This document shows positions 1 to 13,100 of a DNA stretch of 64,000 nucleotides, piece by piece (position 1 is the first letter of the stretch; every line of letters starts with the position of its first letter). The DNA comes from Talpa occidentalis (Eukaryota > Chordata > Mammalia > Eulipotyphla > Talpidae): assembly GCF_014898055.3 (NCBI RefSeq), contig NW_023601322.1, positions 5,537,312 through 5,601,311 of the forward strand. Direction: 5' to 3'. The position numbers and the translations under genes are program-made. Below the pieces are notes generated by a model that made no database searches, was not told where the DNA came from, and was given only the letters and a program-made list of their open reading frames with translations.

Positions 1-1840
1 TGGCTGGTGGTCTTAGTAAGTGGAATGATAAAAACTCACATCAAGTGAATGTTGAGGGCTGGACCATGAAGACCAGGAAGGTAAATCCCAAATTAAGGAC
101 AGTTTCAGTAGTTTCTTTCAAAATGAAAAGAAAAGCAAACTTCTTTGAAGCTATGCTTTCCTTAGATAATGCTGAAAAAATAAAAAATAGACCCTTTCTG
201 CTGATTTTTTAAATTCGGCACCGCTCCCCATCACATCTGCCACGCACATAAAACGGGACAACACCCCACTTCCACACCTGTGCTCTTGTCACGGTAGTTT
301 AGGACAATTCAGTGACATTGTTTTGAGATTTTTGCTAGTGTTGTCTACCAGACCAAGGCTCCTTTGAAGCAATTTTGAAACATTGGTTCAGTATCAACAG
401 GGCTCGGTGCACAAGCTGTCAGCACTGCAAGTGAATGGAAACTTTATTCATTGCATCTGCTATTTACATGGACATGTTCACATGTGCACATTACTGTTGC
501 TAGGAAACTCAGAGCTCGCTTCTGCCACCAGCCAGGAGAGATGCATAAAAAAAAATGCCAGCGGATCGCCCCAGATATCACAGAGCTGTGCTTTCGCTAT
601 TGCTCATCTTACTGCAGCAGAATTATACTTCAAAACCCTCACCTATTTAAATTAGCCCAGGCTGGTGAATGTCTGCAAATAGCAGAAACTAAAATTAAAC
701 ACAGCACAGCTAGTGAATTTCTCCATCTCTCACCGATGCGCTGGTGAACCTTCATGTGTCTTCCTTACATCTTACGAAGTACACTCAATCTCTTTGACTT
801 TAACTCTATGAGCTAAAGTCACATATTTTCTCTGTCAAACAGTCCAGAAACAATGTTTTTTTTCCAAGAGTATATTTTAATTCAGTCAACATATTTTCAT
901 ATTTCTGCAATGACTGAACTTCTGAGTGCTCAGCGGTTTGGGCAATAAAAAGATGTGTGAGATCTGGCTTCTGAAGAGATAGAATTTGCAGCCTAGTGGG
1001 CAAAATCAATCATGTAAACAACAAGTGTTAATGCTACAAAAGAGGCGAAAGACTTTTAATGTTCACACTGGTTACTATTTCCTAGAGGAGATATGCAAGA
1101 AGATGAGGTAGACTTGGGTGGCTTGACTTTAGATTTATGGGTGGAAGAAGAGCAGCAGATCTTTCAGGAGGATGCTCAGGAGGAAGAGAAACATTAGCCA
1201 GTTCGTTGCAAAATTGGAAATGAAGGAGTCTGTTACCATGTCAAGAGCAGGTGGAAAGTATTACTAGGAGGTGAGGGGAAAGATAAAGTGTCACTAGGAG
1301 GCAAGGATTGAGCCGTGGGACCCAAAAATGCCAACATATTCCAAAAATCAAAAGGGAAAAGGTTCTGTTTGCGTGGCGATAAGGATCTTTCTGGGATAAT
1401 TTCATTGGCCTCCTCAATCTGTGTGAGGTCTCTAGCTTCATTAAACTTGTGCACAGTTCTTGCAGGTCCTTCCTTAGAGTATAACAGACTTTCAGCTTAA
1501 ATGCACAGTGTCTGAGGTCCTGCAGTGTGCCACAGGAATTAGATTGTGCATTTAAAAATAAAGTGATAATATTGTTTATTCTAAAAGGTTTTGAAGGCAT
1601 GCATAAGAAAGTACTTAAATGTATTTAAATATCTGGTGTTGTTTTGTGGGGTTGACATTTATTTAGGAAGTGCGCCTTAAAAAGGATGATAATTCTTAGC
1701 CTGAAAGTTTAACCAATAGGTCTATAAATTATATTTGATCTACACATTCTTGCGTATACCAAAGTAAACATACTGATGAATTCTATTTGATGACTGGCCT
1801 AGGTTAAATATCTTAAAGGATGATCTTGAACTTAATGGGA
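1..1840. other. Unassigned intergenic DNA
   Basis: About 1.8 kb with short chance open frames only. None resembles a known protein or has a convincing splice or start context. I see no repeat I can name with confidence before the SINE that begins near 1857. Confidence 0.5.
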
Positions 1841-1856
1841 AACTTTGATTTTTTTT

Positions 1857-2120
1857 AAAGTTTGATTTATTTATGCATACAAGAGCTGGGGTACAGGCCA
1901 GAGGTGTGGGAGGTGAGAGGATTCACCAGAGACAGAGTCGGTAGCAGAACAAGCGTATCCACTGAAATACATTGCTGAGGGAAGCAGGGGGCGAGATAGG
2001 AGAGGTCTGCCTCGCCATGTGGGTATCTCCCTGGCTGGCCAGGGATTGAATTTGTGCTGCAGTGGCTGCAGATAGCGTCACAGTTGCTGTACTTAACTCC
2101 TTGTGCCACCAGGGAGGCCC
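1857..2120 (-). mobile_element. tRNA-derived SINE, older subfamily
   Basis: A nearly full-length copy in reverse orientation. It starts on the plus strand with a T-rich tail and ATGCATACAAGAGCTGGGG, and ends in CACCAGGGAGGCCC, the reverse of the SINE head. It is flanked by a direct repeat AACTTTGATTTTTTT at 1841-1855 and 2123-2137, a typical target-site duplication made by L1 machinery. It carries the older-subfamily body (GCTGCAGTGGCTGCAG). Confidence 0.9.
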
Positions 2121-2137
2121 AAAACTTTGATTTTTTT

Positions 2138-5100
2138 ATCTGAAATATTTGGGTCATTTGTGGTTAAGTGTAAATGAGGTATCAGGATACAACCCTAGGG
2201 CTCCATTCACATGCTGGCATCAAAATGAAACTCTCACAGGAAATTTCTTTGAAAACATACATACGTCCATGGCATGGAATTATCTCCTCCAGAGATAAGA
2301 ATGTGCCTCCCACAGCTGAGTGCAGCTCAAGTTGCAGGTACCAAAAATATAAGAGATCTTAAGAAACCTACTCATAAATGTTGTCTCGCTCTAATTCCCT
2401 TTATAACTCCTCACTCACTGTCTTCGCTCTACCATCAGGCATACACTCTCTCTCTATGTAACCAGGGTTGTCTCCCTCTTTGCTTTTCTGCTTTTTATCT
2501 TTTTTCCTCTTGAATCCTTATTACCTTCCTTGTTACTTAGATTTAGAAAATTAAAATGCTCATAACGGTCAACTCAGTACAGTGTTTTCTCTTTTTTTTC
2601 CTGACGACAGTCACCACATGTTAAATTAGTGTTCCCTGAATATCCATTATGCTCCTATGAGTAGACAATAGTGCACCATGTATTTGCACCAAAGTGAATT
2701 CATTTTGGGATACTTTATACACCCTCCCTCTGCCCCCTGCATACACAAGCACACACACACACACACAATTTCTATCACCCTTTGAAGGTTAACAGTTGAA
2801 TCCAAATTTCTCATTTCCCTTGTAGCAAGCAGGGGCTTGCCAGCGGTGCTGGGTGAGGGCTTCCTTTGCTATTTCCTCATAGTCTGTTTATCCTCTAGGA
2901 GGTTGTCAAGGCTGTTGTCTGATTCACTTGTACTCTATCTGGTCATGTACATCTCTTAGGGGGGCAGAGATGAAACAGGACTTAGCTATCATTATTACTT
3001 TCATTAGCTGCAGTGACTTTGCACTGGACGCAACGTGCGTGGGCAGTCAGTGGGACAGGCACAGCTGGCATCTTGCTCGGCCGTCCCAGGATATGCTGTG
3101 CTTCTGACAGCCCAGAACTGCTGACGAGAACTCCCACTGAAATCCAAATGCATGCATTATGTATGTACATTGTGCTTGTGTTTTTAGGGAGTTACAGCAA
3201 AATAAAGTTATATTCTTAGTGTAAACAAATTACCCGGGATAGTCACTAATAGTATCTGATGATGACAGCTTGTGTTCCAGAAGGTGTTTGAGAGTGAAAA
3301 TATGCTCTTAAAGAAAATTACCTTTTAAAATGTCAGTGTGATTATTCTCTCTCTCCCTTTAAATGTACATCTATATACCTAAGAGGGGATGCATAGATTT
3401 ATCTCTAAATTATTTCCTTCCTCTGACTTCCCCAGTGGTTTTATCAACTCCTAGATAAAATTTAAAATTGCTTTTAACTCTTTCCTGTGCAACCATCTTC
3501 ACACGAGTCTTTATTTCAACTTCAGCAATTGGCTCATTGTGATCCTTTCTTTTTTTAATTGCCACTGTTGCCTCCATAGCTCCAGTGTTTGATGGTTGCC
3601 ATTATCTCTCTTCTGAAAAGGGGGTGCCTAATGTGAATAAATTCAGTTTGGTGTTCATGATTAGATGGAAGTTGATACACCACCTCTGCGATTGTTTTAT
3701 GTTCTCTCTTAAGAGAAAGAACGAGGACATTTTGTGCAATATTTTTTTTTAAAGTACAAACATGAAATAAAGTGCTCTGAATAGAGTGAATAGAATCAAA
3801 CCAATACAAGAAGAGAGGAAGCAAAATACAGCCCTAAGGGAATAGGACGTCAAGAAAACAAAGGAGACAAATGTAAATCACAGGCAACTCAGTGAATGAC
3901 TTTCCTTTTAGATAGGAAAAATATCTGGTACTGGATCCTCTGAAGCTGTATCCTTCACCACAGAAAAGCAAGAAGGATCTTCCAGAAAAGGAAGATAGGA
4001 ACACTGCCCACACCTGTTGAGGAAGCATTGTGTCACGAGGGTGGCTGCCTCGTTGCGCTTGCATATTCACTTGGGAAACAAAGATCTCACCTGGCCAGTG
4101 AGGAAGACGTGCCTGCATTATTGTAACAGACACCGGCATGAAAGAGAAAATATAAAATCTCTTTCCAAGTCTGCTAACAGCCAAGGCTTACTTTTTGACT
4201 GGGGGTAATTAGCGCCCTAGAAAATGTCCAGGCACGAAGCCAGATCCTAAGGGGCATGGTCCTATTTATCTGTTTGGAACTGCAATTTGGGACGTCAGCA
4301 GAAAAAGGAGAATTTCAAAACGTGCTTTGAGTGTGTACTAGGCATGAATTTCATCTCTTTGTTCCCTGGAAGTGCAGGCCGACAGCCTTCACACTTTACT
4401 GTCGACTCACGGTAGCCAGCTGTGGAGCAGGATCGCTTTCACCACCTCCACGCCTGCCTCCAGAACTTCCCACTTGTGCCTTTGCAGCTTTTCCAGGCTG
4501 GGGATCGACCTCTAGATCAGTGTGTAGAATTTGGAAAAAATGGTCAGTTTGGTTCCGTTCATGCCTAGCAGAGACTTGAACGAAAATTAAACACCATTAC
4601 TCAGCTGGAGTTTCAATTGTGAAAGAAGTTAGCATGGTGGTGAATAAGTGAAATCTAGAAGTATATCTATGTAACTTATATAGATGACGGATAGGTGTAA
4701 AATATCATTCTGGTGTATGGTTTGTTTTAAACTATTGTTTATTTCGCTAGTCAAAAATTGTGGTTTGGAAGACAAAGACTAACCATGTGTTTGGCCGAAA
4801 GAATCATCGATATGCATTGGGGGAAGTATAAAATAAATATTTTAGGAAAAATTAAAAATTATTTTATAACAGTTAATAAAGACAGCACAAGAATAGCAAA
4901 GCGGAAGTGACAACTAACCCATAGGAGAAGCAGGGAGTGATCAGTGTAGTCCATTCCTTATGCCTTCAGAAATTTATATACCAAACAACAGGGTATTAAC
5001 TTATAGACATGATTTTCCTAGAAGGAGGTAAATAAAAACTTGCAGGTTTGTTGTGGTTGTTGTGGTTATCTTCTAAAATGATGGAATTTGGCTGGAATAG

Positions 5101-6250
5101 ATCAAGGGTTGAGTCTAATTGAAAAATATCTTATACAGTGTTAAGATTTTTGTCTTATTGATCTTGGTTTGGGAAAGGAATCAATAATGTATGCCTATGA
5201 TGTTTTAGTAAGGACACGTATTGCTGGATTAAAAAACCCACAAAATGTAGTACTTAACATAGAAAGAATTTATATCTCACTCTCATAAAGTCAATTTAAA
5301 CACAAAGCCCCTCAGAGTAGAAATGACTTGACAAGCAAGGACTTCAACTTTAAGTTTTTCCTGAAGTAGAAAGAGGACTGACATCATAGCAAGGTCAGTA
5401 GGTGGTAGTCAAGGCAAGAATCATAAACCTGTAACCTGTCTTTCTTTCACCCCAAGAAACCCAGTCAAATGTTGTATTAATTCTCTCAGTAAATGGAGCT
5501 TTTAAGAAACCCATAAGTGGGATTTACCAAAGGAAAGATAGAGTCGTTACATATGAAATATAGAATACATTAAGTCTCTTTAGATTATTTACTATAAATA
5601 AATCTGGGATTTATAGATATATGGTCATGGCTGCCTGGGAAATTGGGAACAGTCACATTAACCATGTAAGTAGTGTGATAATAATGATGTTCCCTATATC
5701 TCAGAAATCATTGAGATTCTATTGTTCAGAACAACCCTCACAGATTGAAACTAATCCAAAATTCAGCATGAAACCAGAGATAAAAATCTATTCTGCACTA
5801 CTGTTTCAGACAGCCTCAGATTTCTCCAAGGCAATATTCTTTGTGTCTAATGATTACTTGGACACTTTGATTCACCGATGAAATGAAAGACATATTTACT
5901 GAGTATAAGCTGTGATTCCTGTCACTGCAATTGGACCATTCAACATTTTGCATGACCACGGGGATATAACATGAAGATGTAGAAGAGGAAATGTAGAGCC
6001 AATAAATTTTCAAATTATTATTCTCTTCTTTATGGGGAAAAAAAGCTATACATAAAATGTGGATCAAAAGTTGAGATCTTTATATCTAAGTTTAATAAGA
6101 AAATCCCAAGCAAGGATATAGATTCTCTATATGAATTCCTGTGTTTCAGTTTGGGTGTGTGAGTTGTGGTTGCATTTGGATGCAAGGAACATAATTTAAC
6201 TAGATGAGTTTTTTTTTTTTTTAATTATTAACCATACTAGAGAAGAAATC
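2138..6250. other. Unassigned intergenic DNA with a CA microsatellite
   Basis: About 4 kb without a recognised gene or a confidently named transposon. It includes the dinucleotide repeat at 2749-2767 and several A/T runs. Short open frames, for example near 3834-4184 and 4331-4579, show no recognisable domain. Confidence 0.5.
2749..2767. repeat. (AC)n microsatellite
   Basis: A pure AC dinucleotide run of about 9 units. It is directly visible and likely length-variable. Confidence 0.9.
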
Positions 6251-6267
6251 AGAAAGGAGATATTTTA

Positions 6268-6437
6268 TTTTATTTTTTTAATTAATATTTTATTTTATAT
6301 AATTCTTACATAAGTTTTCATTTTTGAACAATGTATGCATTATCATTTTGGTTATATTCCCCATACAATTGCACCCCTCCTTATTTTGACCCTATTCCTT
6401 CCTCTCCCATTCTCTCCCCCGTAGTGTGTCTCTGGTT
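6268..6437 (-). mobile_element. L1 3' UTR fragment, 5' truncated
   Basis: It reads on the plus strand as the reverse of the L1 3' end that also occurs at 24.6, 50.8 and 51.7 kb: ATTCCCCATACAATTGCA, a C-rich block, then GTGTCTCTGGTT. An imperfect flanking repeat (17 bp, 3 mismatches, 6251-6267 and 6438-6454) is probably a decayed target-site duplication. Only the extreme 3' end was inserted. Confidence 0.8.
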
Positions 6438-6454
6438 AGAAGGCAGACATTTTA

Positions 6455-7309
6455 GATCTGCTTCCAAGAGTTCTTCTAAGATGCCATGAAGGCTCTCGCT
6501 TCCCTTAATTTTTCATATTTAAGTCACTGTTGGCAGGTGTCTATGACCACAGGATGGCTCTCTATTTAGGATTCAAATCAGTGCCCACTTTCTCTGGAGC
6601 AAGACTAAGTGTGAGAAAGATGTAGAGAGCAAAAAATTATATAGGTACAGCTAGCAGATGTCGATGCATGTCTAATTGACGAGGATGGCCTCTAGATCAG
6701 GTTGTGCCTGTGAAGTTAGTGTTAGCTGTGTATAGTGTCATATGGAATAAATTTGGTTTAGAAAGGAGAAAAGAAAGGACAGAGATTGAAAAAGTGACTA
6801 TGGGTGTCTGCCATACCAAAATTCTTTCTCTCTCATAAGCTCCAAAATTTTCTCTCTCATATATTTATTTCTAGAAGCTACCATGGAATCACAGTAAAAT
6901 CGGAGTGTTTTTACAAATAGTTTTGGAAGTAGTTACTGTGAGATTTCATGAGCCTATTGTTTTCTTTTGTGTACTTCTCCATGTTATTGTTTCACTCCAA
7001 TTAAAATTAAAGCCAGTTTCTTTTTCAACACATCACAATCTAATTCATTTCAATATTCCGATATCCTCACTGATGACTAATTTAGCTGTCATAGACACTG
7101 AATCAAAATTAATAAAATCTATAAATCTAAAGATTTTGGAACTTTCCTTTGATTAATTTAGCAAGCAAGGACTTGGATTTGATCTTAGTTATTCTGTTCT
7201 AACAGACATTTCCAGTCCTGCCTCTTCTCTCCTCCTTTTGGTTCACTCCAGGTTACATCAGGTTACTGAACATTCTTTAATCTACTGCTTGTTTTCCTGC
7301 CTCCACAAA
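6455..7309. other. Unassigned intergenic DNA
   Basis: AT-rich sequence with no gene or repeat I can name. Confidence 0.5.
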
Positions 7310-7324
7310 TTTGCTATTTCTCTT

Positions 7325-7579
7325 AAAGATTTATTTATTTATTTATACAAGCACTGGGTACAGTCAGAAGCGCTGGAGGGTGAGAGGATTCACCAGAGCG
7401 GGGAGCAGAACAGGCAGACTGACGAAATACACTGCTGAGGGGAGCAGCGGGCGGCAGGAGAGGTCTGCGCGCCATGTGGGACCCTCCGCTGGTGGCCGGG
7501 GAGCAGCCCAGGATCGAACCGGTGCTGCAGAGGCTGCGGGCAGCTTCTCAGCCCAACCGCTGCGCCACCGGGGAGGCCC
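7325..7579 (-). mobile_element. tRNA-derived SINE, intermediate subfamily
   Basis: Full-length copy in reverse orientation, ending CCACCGGGGAGGCCC. Its target-site duplication is TTTGCTATTTCTCTT (7310-7324 and 7583-7597), 15 of 15 matching. The tail is of the AAATAAATAAATCTTTAAG type. The body carries the GC-rich head but not the extra CATGCCTCTATT 3' segment seen in the copy 200 bp downstream. The Pol III B-box-like GGTTCGATCC is present on the minus strand. Confidence 0.93.
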
Positions 7580-7778
7580 AACTTTGCTATTTCTCTTTCT
7601 CCAAATGATGGCCCTCAGTAATCAAACAAGCAGTTCTAAATACATTTATTAATTTCAAAATTCTTTAAGGATCACCACATTCAGAAATTTTTCTTACTTC
7701 TTCCAGGTAGTAATATTGTTATCGTTGAACACAAAGACTAATTTATATGAATGTATTATGTCTCTTACTTTAAAGTTC

Positions 7779-7789
<11 letters not shown>

Positions 7790-7816
<27 letters not shown>

Positions 7817-8112
7817 GAGGCATGCTTTATTTATTTGTTTGCTGGTTTGTTTGTTTGTTTTGTTTATACATGCACTGGGTACAGTCAGAAGCGCGGGAGG
7901 GCGAGAGAATTCACCAGAGCCAGAGCGGGGAGCAGAGCAGGCAGAAGGACCGAAGTACACTGCTGAGGGGAGCAGCGGGCGGCAGGAGAGGTCTGCGCGC
8001 CATGTGGGACCCTCCTCTGGTGGCCGGGAGCAGCCGGGGATCGAACCGGCGCCGCAGAGGCCGCGCGCAGCTTCGCAACCAGCGCTCAACCGCTGCGCCA
8101 CCGGGGAGGCCC
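7790..8112 (-). mobile_element. tRNA-derived SINE, long young subfamily
   Basis: Copy in reverse orientation with a perfect 19-bp target-site duplication TAAAGTTCAGTAAAATTTT (7771-7789 and 8113-8131). At its 3' end, after an (AAAC)n-like linker, it carries the CATGCCTCTAT segment and a long pure poly(A), read as T on the plus strand at about 7785-7813. The same arrangement is seen at 34489 and 57761. The long tail and unmutated duplication suggest recent insertion. An open frame of 152 codons across it (minus strand) is SINE sequence, not a gene. Confidence 0.95.
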
Positions 8113-8323
8113 TAAAGTTCAGTAAAATTTTGAAATACCAGAATTTTACCACTTTTATCTCTTTAGATATTTTAGGAAGAGAACTCTAATAATGAACTTA
8201 ATGTACATTCAATAGGCCCTTGGTGAATTTTTGAGGAAAAGGATGTGAAAGATAATCAGAGAAATAAAAAGAAAAATTGAAATTCAAAAATTCAAAAATA
8301 AGTTCTATTCAAAATAAAGTTGT

Positions 8324-8592
8324 TGGGCCTCCCTGGTGGCGCAAGGGGTAAAGACGCAACCCGTGAAGCTGTCTGCAGCCACTGCAGCACGAATTCGATC
8401 CCTGGCTTGCCAGGGAGCAACCCACATGGCACAGCAGACCTCTCCTGCTCTCCTGCTGTTCCCCTCAGAATTGTATTTCACTCAGTCTGCCTGTTCTGCT
8501 CCCCACTCTGTCTCTGGTGAATCCTCTCACCCCCCACATCTCTGGCCTGTACCCCAGTTCTCGTATGCATAAATAATCTTTAAAAGAATCCC
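8324..8592 (+). mobile_element. tRNA-derived SINE, older subfamily
   Basis: Head GGGCCTCCCTGGTGGCGCA, body with the ACTGCAGCACGAATTCGATC box-B region, tail GCATAAATAATCTTTAAAAG. The target-site duplication is CAAAATAAAGTTGT (8310-8323 and 8593-8606), a perfect match. Confidence 0.93.
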
Positions 8593-8606
8593 CAAAATAA
8601 AGTTGT

Positions 8607-9620
8607 GTTATTTGTTGATTTTAGAACACAGGCCATTGCATGAAAAATGCATATTATTAAAACTCAGTAGTATGATTTTTATATGGACTTTACATATGAA
8701 AATCTTACTTTGTGAATATTTAGACAGCATCTCTTTTTTTCTGTTTGTGTGTACATATGTGTGCACATTGTGTAAATATAAGTGTGTATAATTACATATA
8801 AGTAGTAGATGTCTCTGTGTATTCATACATACATACAATATTATAATGCCTACTTGTATTTCTTTGCATTTCATATTATAAAATATTTTATGGTATGTAT
8901 TATGAACTGTCTAAAAAAACATTTTCCTTTTGATTTTAGTACAGTCATTAGAAAAATATAAGTGAAAGAGTTCAATGTCAAAAGGAACATTCACAATTGT
9001 AATGATTGTAACTCACAGAAAGAGTCTTAGAAATTAAAATCATTGTCAGCTTTCACATTTTCCCATGTCTGGGGCCTGAGATAAGTATAAATTAAGAAAT
9101 CTGAAATGACACTAAGCTTGATGATTAACTGCTGGAGTATAAAGTAATCAGTATGCAAAAATCAACTGAGTTGAATGAAATATATTTTCAACCTTCAAGG
9201 GTATTGTGTTGTTATCATAACCCTAGCAAAATGAAAATGTGCAATATAAAAAGGATTTGTACTGTATAATTAATGAAAACCTTGGATACCAATTGTAGAA
9301 ATAAAACCATGGAAGCCTTATGAGTGAATTGAACTAAAATTTGAGAGTCTCTTCATCCGGCCCTTGACAGAAAGCTAAATACCGATGTGAAATCACATAT
9401 AATAACAATGGCATTGCCAGGTTTCCTTACAAATAAATTTTATATATTTTTCCTTTTATAGTTTTCAGCAAAGAAAAGCCCCGCGTCTTTCTGTCATCTA
9501 CCTTTCACCTTGTGCTTTGCCTTTAAATTAATCCTCAGTAGAGTTCCACAGAAATGTATTTGAAATTCAAGATATTCAGACTTTTCTCAACTCTATTGAC
9601 TTACAATATTTTAGTTCCTT
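8607..9620. other. Unassigned intergenic DNA
   Basis: AT-rich sequence with no recognised gene or repeat. Confidence 0.5.
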
Positions 9621-9624
9621 GAAA

Positions 9625-9870
9625 CTGTATAAAAAGCTCCTTGCAATTGGCCCCTGTATCTTCTCCAATGTCATCTCTTCATGTGTTGGTTCAAGGCCTT
9701 TCCAACAACATCGCTGCTTTGTTTTCTTCTCACCTTCTCACAGCCCTCCCGACGTCGCTTCCTGACATCATAACCTCTCCAGTTCCTTCCACTCTTTAAC
9801 ACTCACTTCGCATGTTTCCTCCAGGCTGTTCTTCTGACCACATCTTGCTTTAATGCTTCTTTAATGCTTT
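9625..9870 (+). repeat. L2-like ancient LINE fragment
   Basis: A pyrimidine-rich stretch with the L2-like order of CTTGCAATTGGCCCCTG, TCTTCTCCAATGTCATCTC and a CTCACCTTCTCACAGC block. Similarity is by eye to the mammalian L2 3' region and is diverged. Confidence 0.4.
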
Positions 9871-9889
9871 GCCTTCCTAATACACATTT

Positions 9890-10110
9890 AAGAATAACCT
9901 TTCATTGAAGAATAACTAGAATACAGAAAAGGCAAACACTATTAAGTGCATAGCTTGATAACGTTGCTCATGTAACAGCACCCAGGGTGAGCCTCCAATA
10001 TGTGCATTACTTGCACCTCATATGTCTCCTTCTTCCCTCTCTCAGATTCCTCCACATCTTCACTTCCTGTACCAGAGGTTAGTTCCATCTGATTTTGAGT
10101 AATGCAGTAT
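9890..10110 (-). repeat. Possible ancient L1M 3' UTR, antisense
   Basis: The order 'TGCATAGCTTGATAACGTT', 'AACAGCACCCAGGGTGAG' and a downstream C/T-rich segment resembles the reverse complement of old L1M 3' UTRs. It is strongly diverged. Confidence 0.35.
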
Positions 10111-13100
10111 GCACAATTTTGTGTATTGAGTAAAAGTTACCTTGAGATAAAGATCTTGTCTTTCTATAAGTTGAGTGATGACTGTGTAGTAGAGGAAGGA
10201 ACATATCCATTTTTTTTTCTTCCCAAAGACTGACATATTTTCTCTGATTGAATTATCATTGTCAGCTTTCATATCACCAACTATTTTAATGTGTATAAAT
10301 AGGAAGGCTCACAACTGTATACAATTCTTATCCTGTTTTTTTCCTTGTCATTTATGTTACATTCTTTGTTTCTAGCAAGTATTTGCAGAAAAGAGTCTCC
10401 AGTTTCATGTCACTTCACTGTACATTTCCATAAAATATTCTATTTTTTTGGAGGAAAAATAGACAATAACAACAAAGAAAGTATTGGATAATTCTGGATG
10501 TATTGATTTAAATGGTATTTGAAAGAGTGCCAAAAAGGATAGGGTTGATACCATCTTCTTTACAAACATGGAAAGACGTTTAAACAGGAAGCATGAGTTA
10601 TGTTTAGATCAAGTTTCAGGGACAGTGCTTGTCAGGAACTATTGCAAATATAAAATCACATCTTAATTGTAAACCAAGAAGTCAGCCTGCACAGTTTCAT
10701 GGACACTGACAGAAGACACAAGGTTCTTGATCAGAGACAAAGGACTTTATCTCTCATAGGAAAAGCAGAGTATCAGCATTTTCTTAGACTGGTTCCCCAG
10801 CCCCAATGACCACAGTGTGACAAGAGGGCAAATTGAAATCTGCACAGACTATGGATGATGACATTACAGAAGAAATCTGGAACTCCAGAAATCCCAAATT
10901 TAATGGTGGGCTGTTCGATGCCCTTGGCTCAGAGGAAGTGTGTGTCTGTCTTCTGTGGCTCGCAGCAAGGCTGTTCTTTTCTGTGTGCTTTGCTTTACCA
11001 ACATCCTAGAAAAGATAGTCTGGAACAGAGCTCATCAATGCCTCTGCTTGTGTGACATGCTGAAATGCAAGAGAGGCTTGAATAATTGTTTCCCCCAAAT
11101 ATCTACTCCAAGTTAATACATGGGTTTGGATTCTGGTGAATGTTCCCATCATAACACCACTCTTGTCACCCAATCCGATTCATCTAAAAGGGAACAGAAC
11201 CAGGTATGCCCATTGTGTCTCATACAAAAATTAAGATAACCGTCAGCACAACACAGAGCAGCAGGGTGAGGTCAACGTATGGTGTTGAATTCAACCTTGG
11301 CCCCCAGTGTCCTGGCCCAACCCGCTGAACAAACCTCATTAACCACCTGTTTAAACGTCATTAACCACCATGGTCTGAATGGATCTTTCTACTTGACAAT
11401 GAGATATTAGCCAGCTCCTTTAGGAAGTATTTGTGATTTTAGAGTTCCCCTGTGGCCCATGTGGAGGACATCTAGGGACATTCTGTCTTCCAGAACCTCA
11501 CTAGCCAGTGAGGGGAAGTTGGAACTGTTTCCCTTTCAGAGATGATGTCATGGATTCTGTAGATAAAATCAGTGGTATAATTAATTATACTACCTCTCTG
11601 AGTAAAATTACTTCTCTGACTTCCCTTGTCCGCTTACTGCTCATACTCGTCTTAGAAACACCTCCTGTGCCCGCACCACCACTTCCTTCCTAAGGATGTC
11701 CCGACAGCCTAGTTCTTTTCAGAAAAAATGTTTTTGGTCAATGAAAGCAAAATGTTCACACTCTTTCCTCATTGGGTTCTTTCAGAGGGAAAATTATCAT
11801 GTGTGTTAATGAGTATCACTTTTAAAAAGTGAAATTACTTTCTCCCCAGATCTGTGTGTTCTGTGTCTGTCTGTCCATACCCACGCGTGTTTATTTATGC
11901 GTCTGTGTCAATCTGTCTCTACAGTTCTCTGGCTAAATCATTTCAAAATTTTCCTAGAATTGAACCCCGAGTAATGATGACATCTGTTTGAATTGTCTGT
12001 ATGTGCCCTAATGCTGAGTTGTGCAAATGATGGTTTTAAACATAAATGTGGGCTAAAGCAGATGAAGAGGACTTGAGTTTCTATGACACGAGCAATGTCA
12101 GTGGTGCTCAGAGGCATGGGACCTTTTTTTTTTTTTCAGACCAGATGTCTGGCCTCATGATGAAATAAGTTCTAGTTATTCTTATCAGTTGAAAATGAAA
12201 AGGGATCAAATCTAGCACTTACTACATTCAATATTAGCTATTAGCCATTTCTTTTATTCTCAAATAGATTTTGGTCTTAAAGACCTGGGTTTTCATTGCT
12301 ACACAAAGCATATTCCTTAAAATGTTTCAATATCTTCTTCTGAGTCTTCAAATAAAAAGCCACTTTCAACCACATTGAAGCATCTATGATAGTTTTAAGT
12401 TTTACATTTATAATTTCATTAGTTCCTCCCTCTACCCCCACCCCTGGCCTCTTCTTTGAGAGAATGCATGCTTTTATTTAGAGTCCTCATTAAGTAAATT
12501 GTATTTGTCTAGGGTTGTGCAATTATTGGGAAATAAAAATTAATTTTAAAACATAAATGCTGAAAGCTTTCCATGGCCAAGTTTACAATTAACAGCACTT
12601 TTGTATTATGTACCAAAAAAATCTGTTTTTTCATGTTATTTAAATATTCTTTTCTTGTTTATGTCCTGGATTCTTCTTGTCAGATAGCCATAATTAAAAT
12701 AATTGATTCTCTGGAAAGACCCAGCAGCTCAATGCTTAACAGTCCATATCAAAAAGGTCAGACACCAATTACTGTAATTTTGCATAAAATGAAATAAAAA
12801 AGCTGCCCCTTTCACTCTGAGTGAAAAATGTTGGGATAATCAGAATTCTCGTGAGGCTTTTTCAATCAATATGTGCTTCCGTGAATGATTGCAGGCCCCA
12901 AATGGAAAGCACATTCTTCTCAGGGCTACAATTATGGTCACACGGAATATTGAAGTCCTTTAAGAAGAACAATTTTTTTTTTTTTTTTGCTTAAAAAGAC
13001 TGATTCTGTTCTCTCTGACACTCTTTTGCATGTTTCCAGAGTTCAGACCCTTTTGAGTGCTTGCTGACTCCTTCCTGGGATGCTTCTGACTCTTTGCCAC

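Noticed and set aside
7694..8152. 152-codon minus-strand frame
   Set aside because: It crosses a young SINE and its poly(A), giving a lysine run. It is not a gene.
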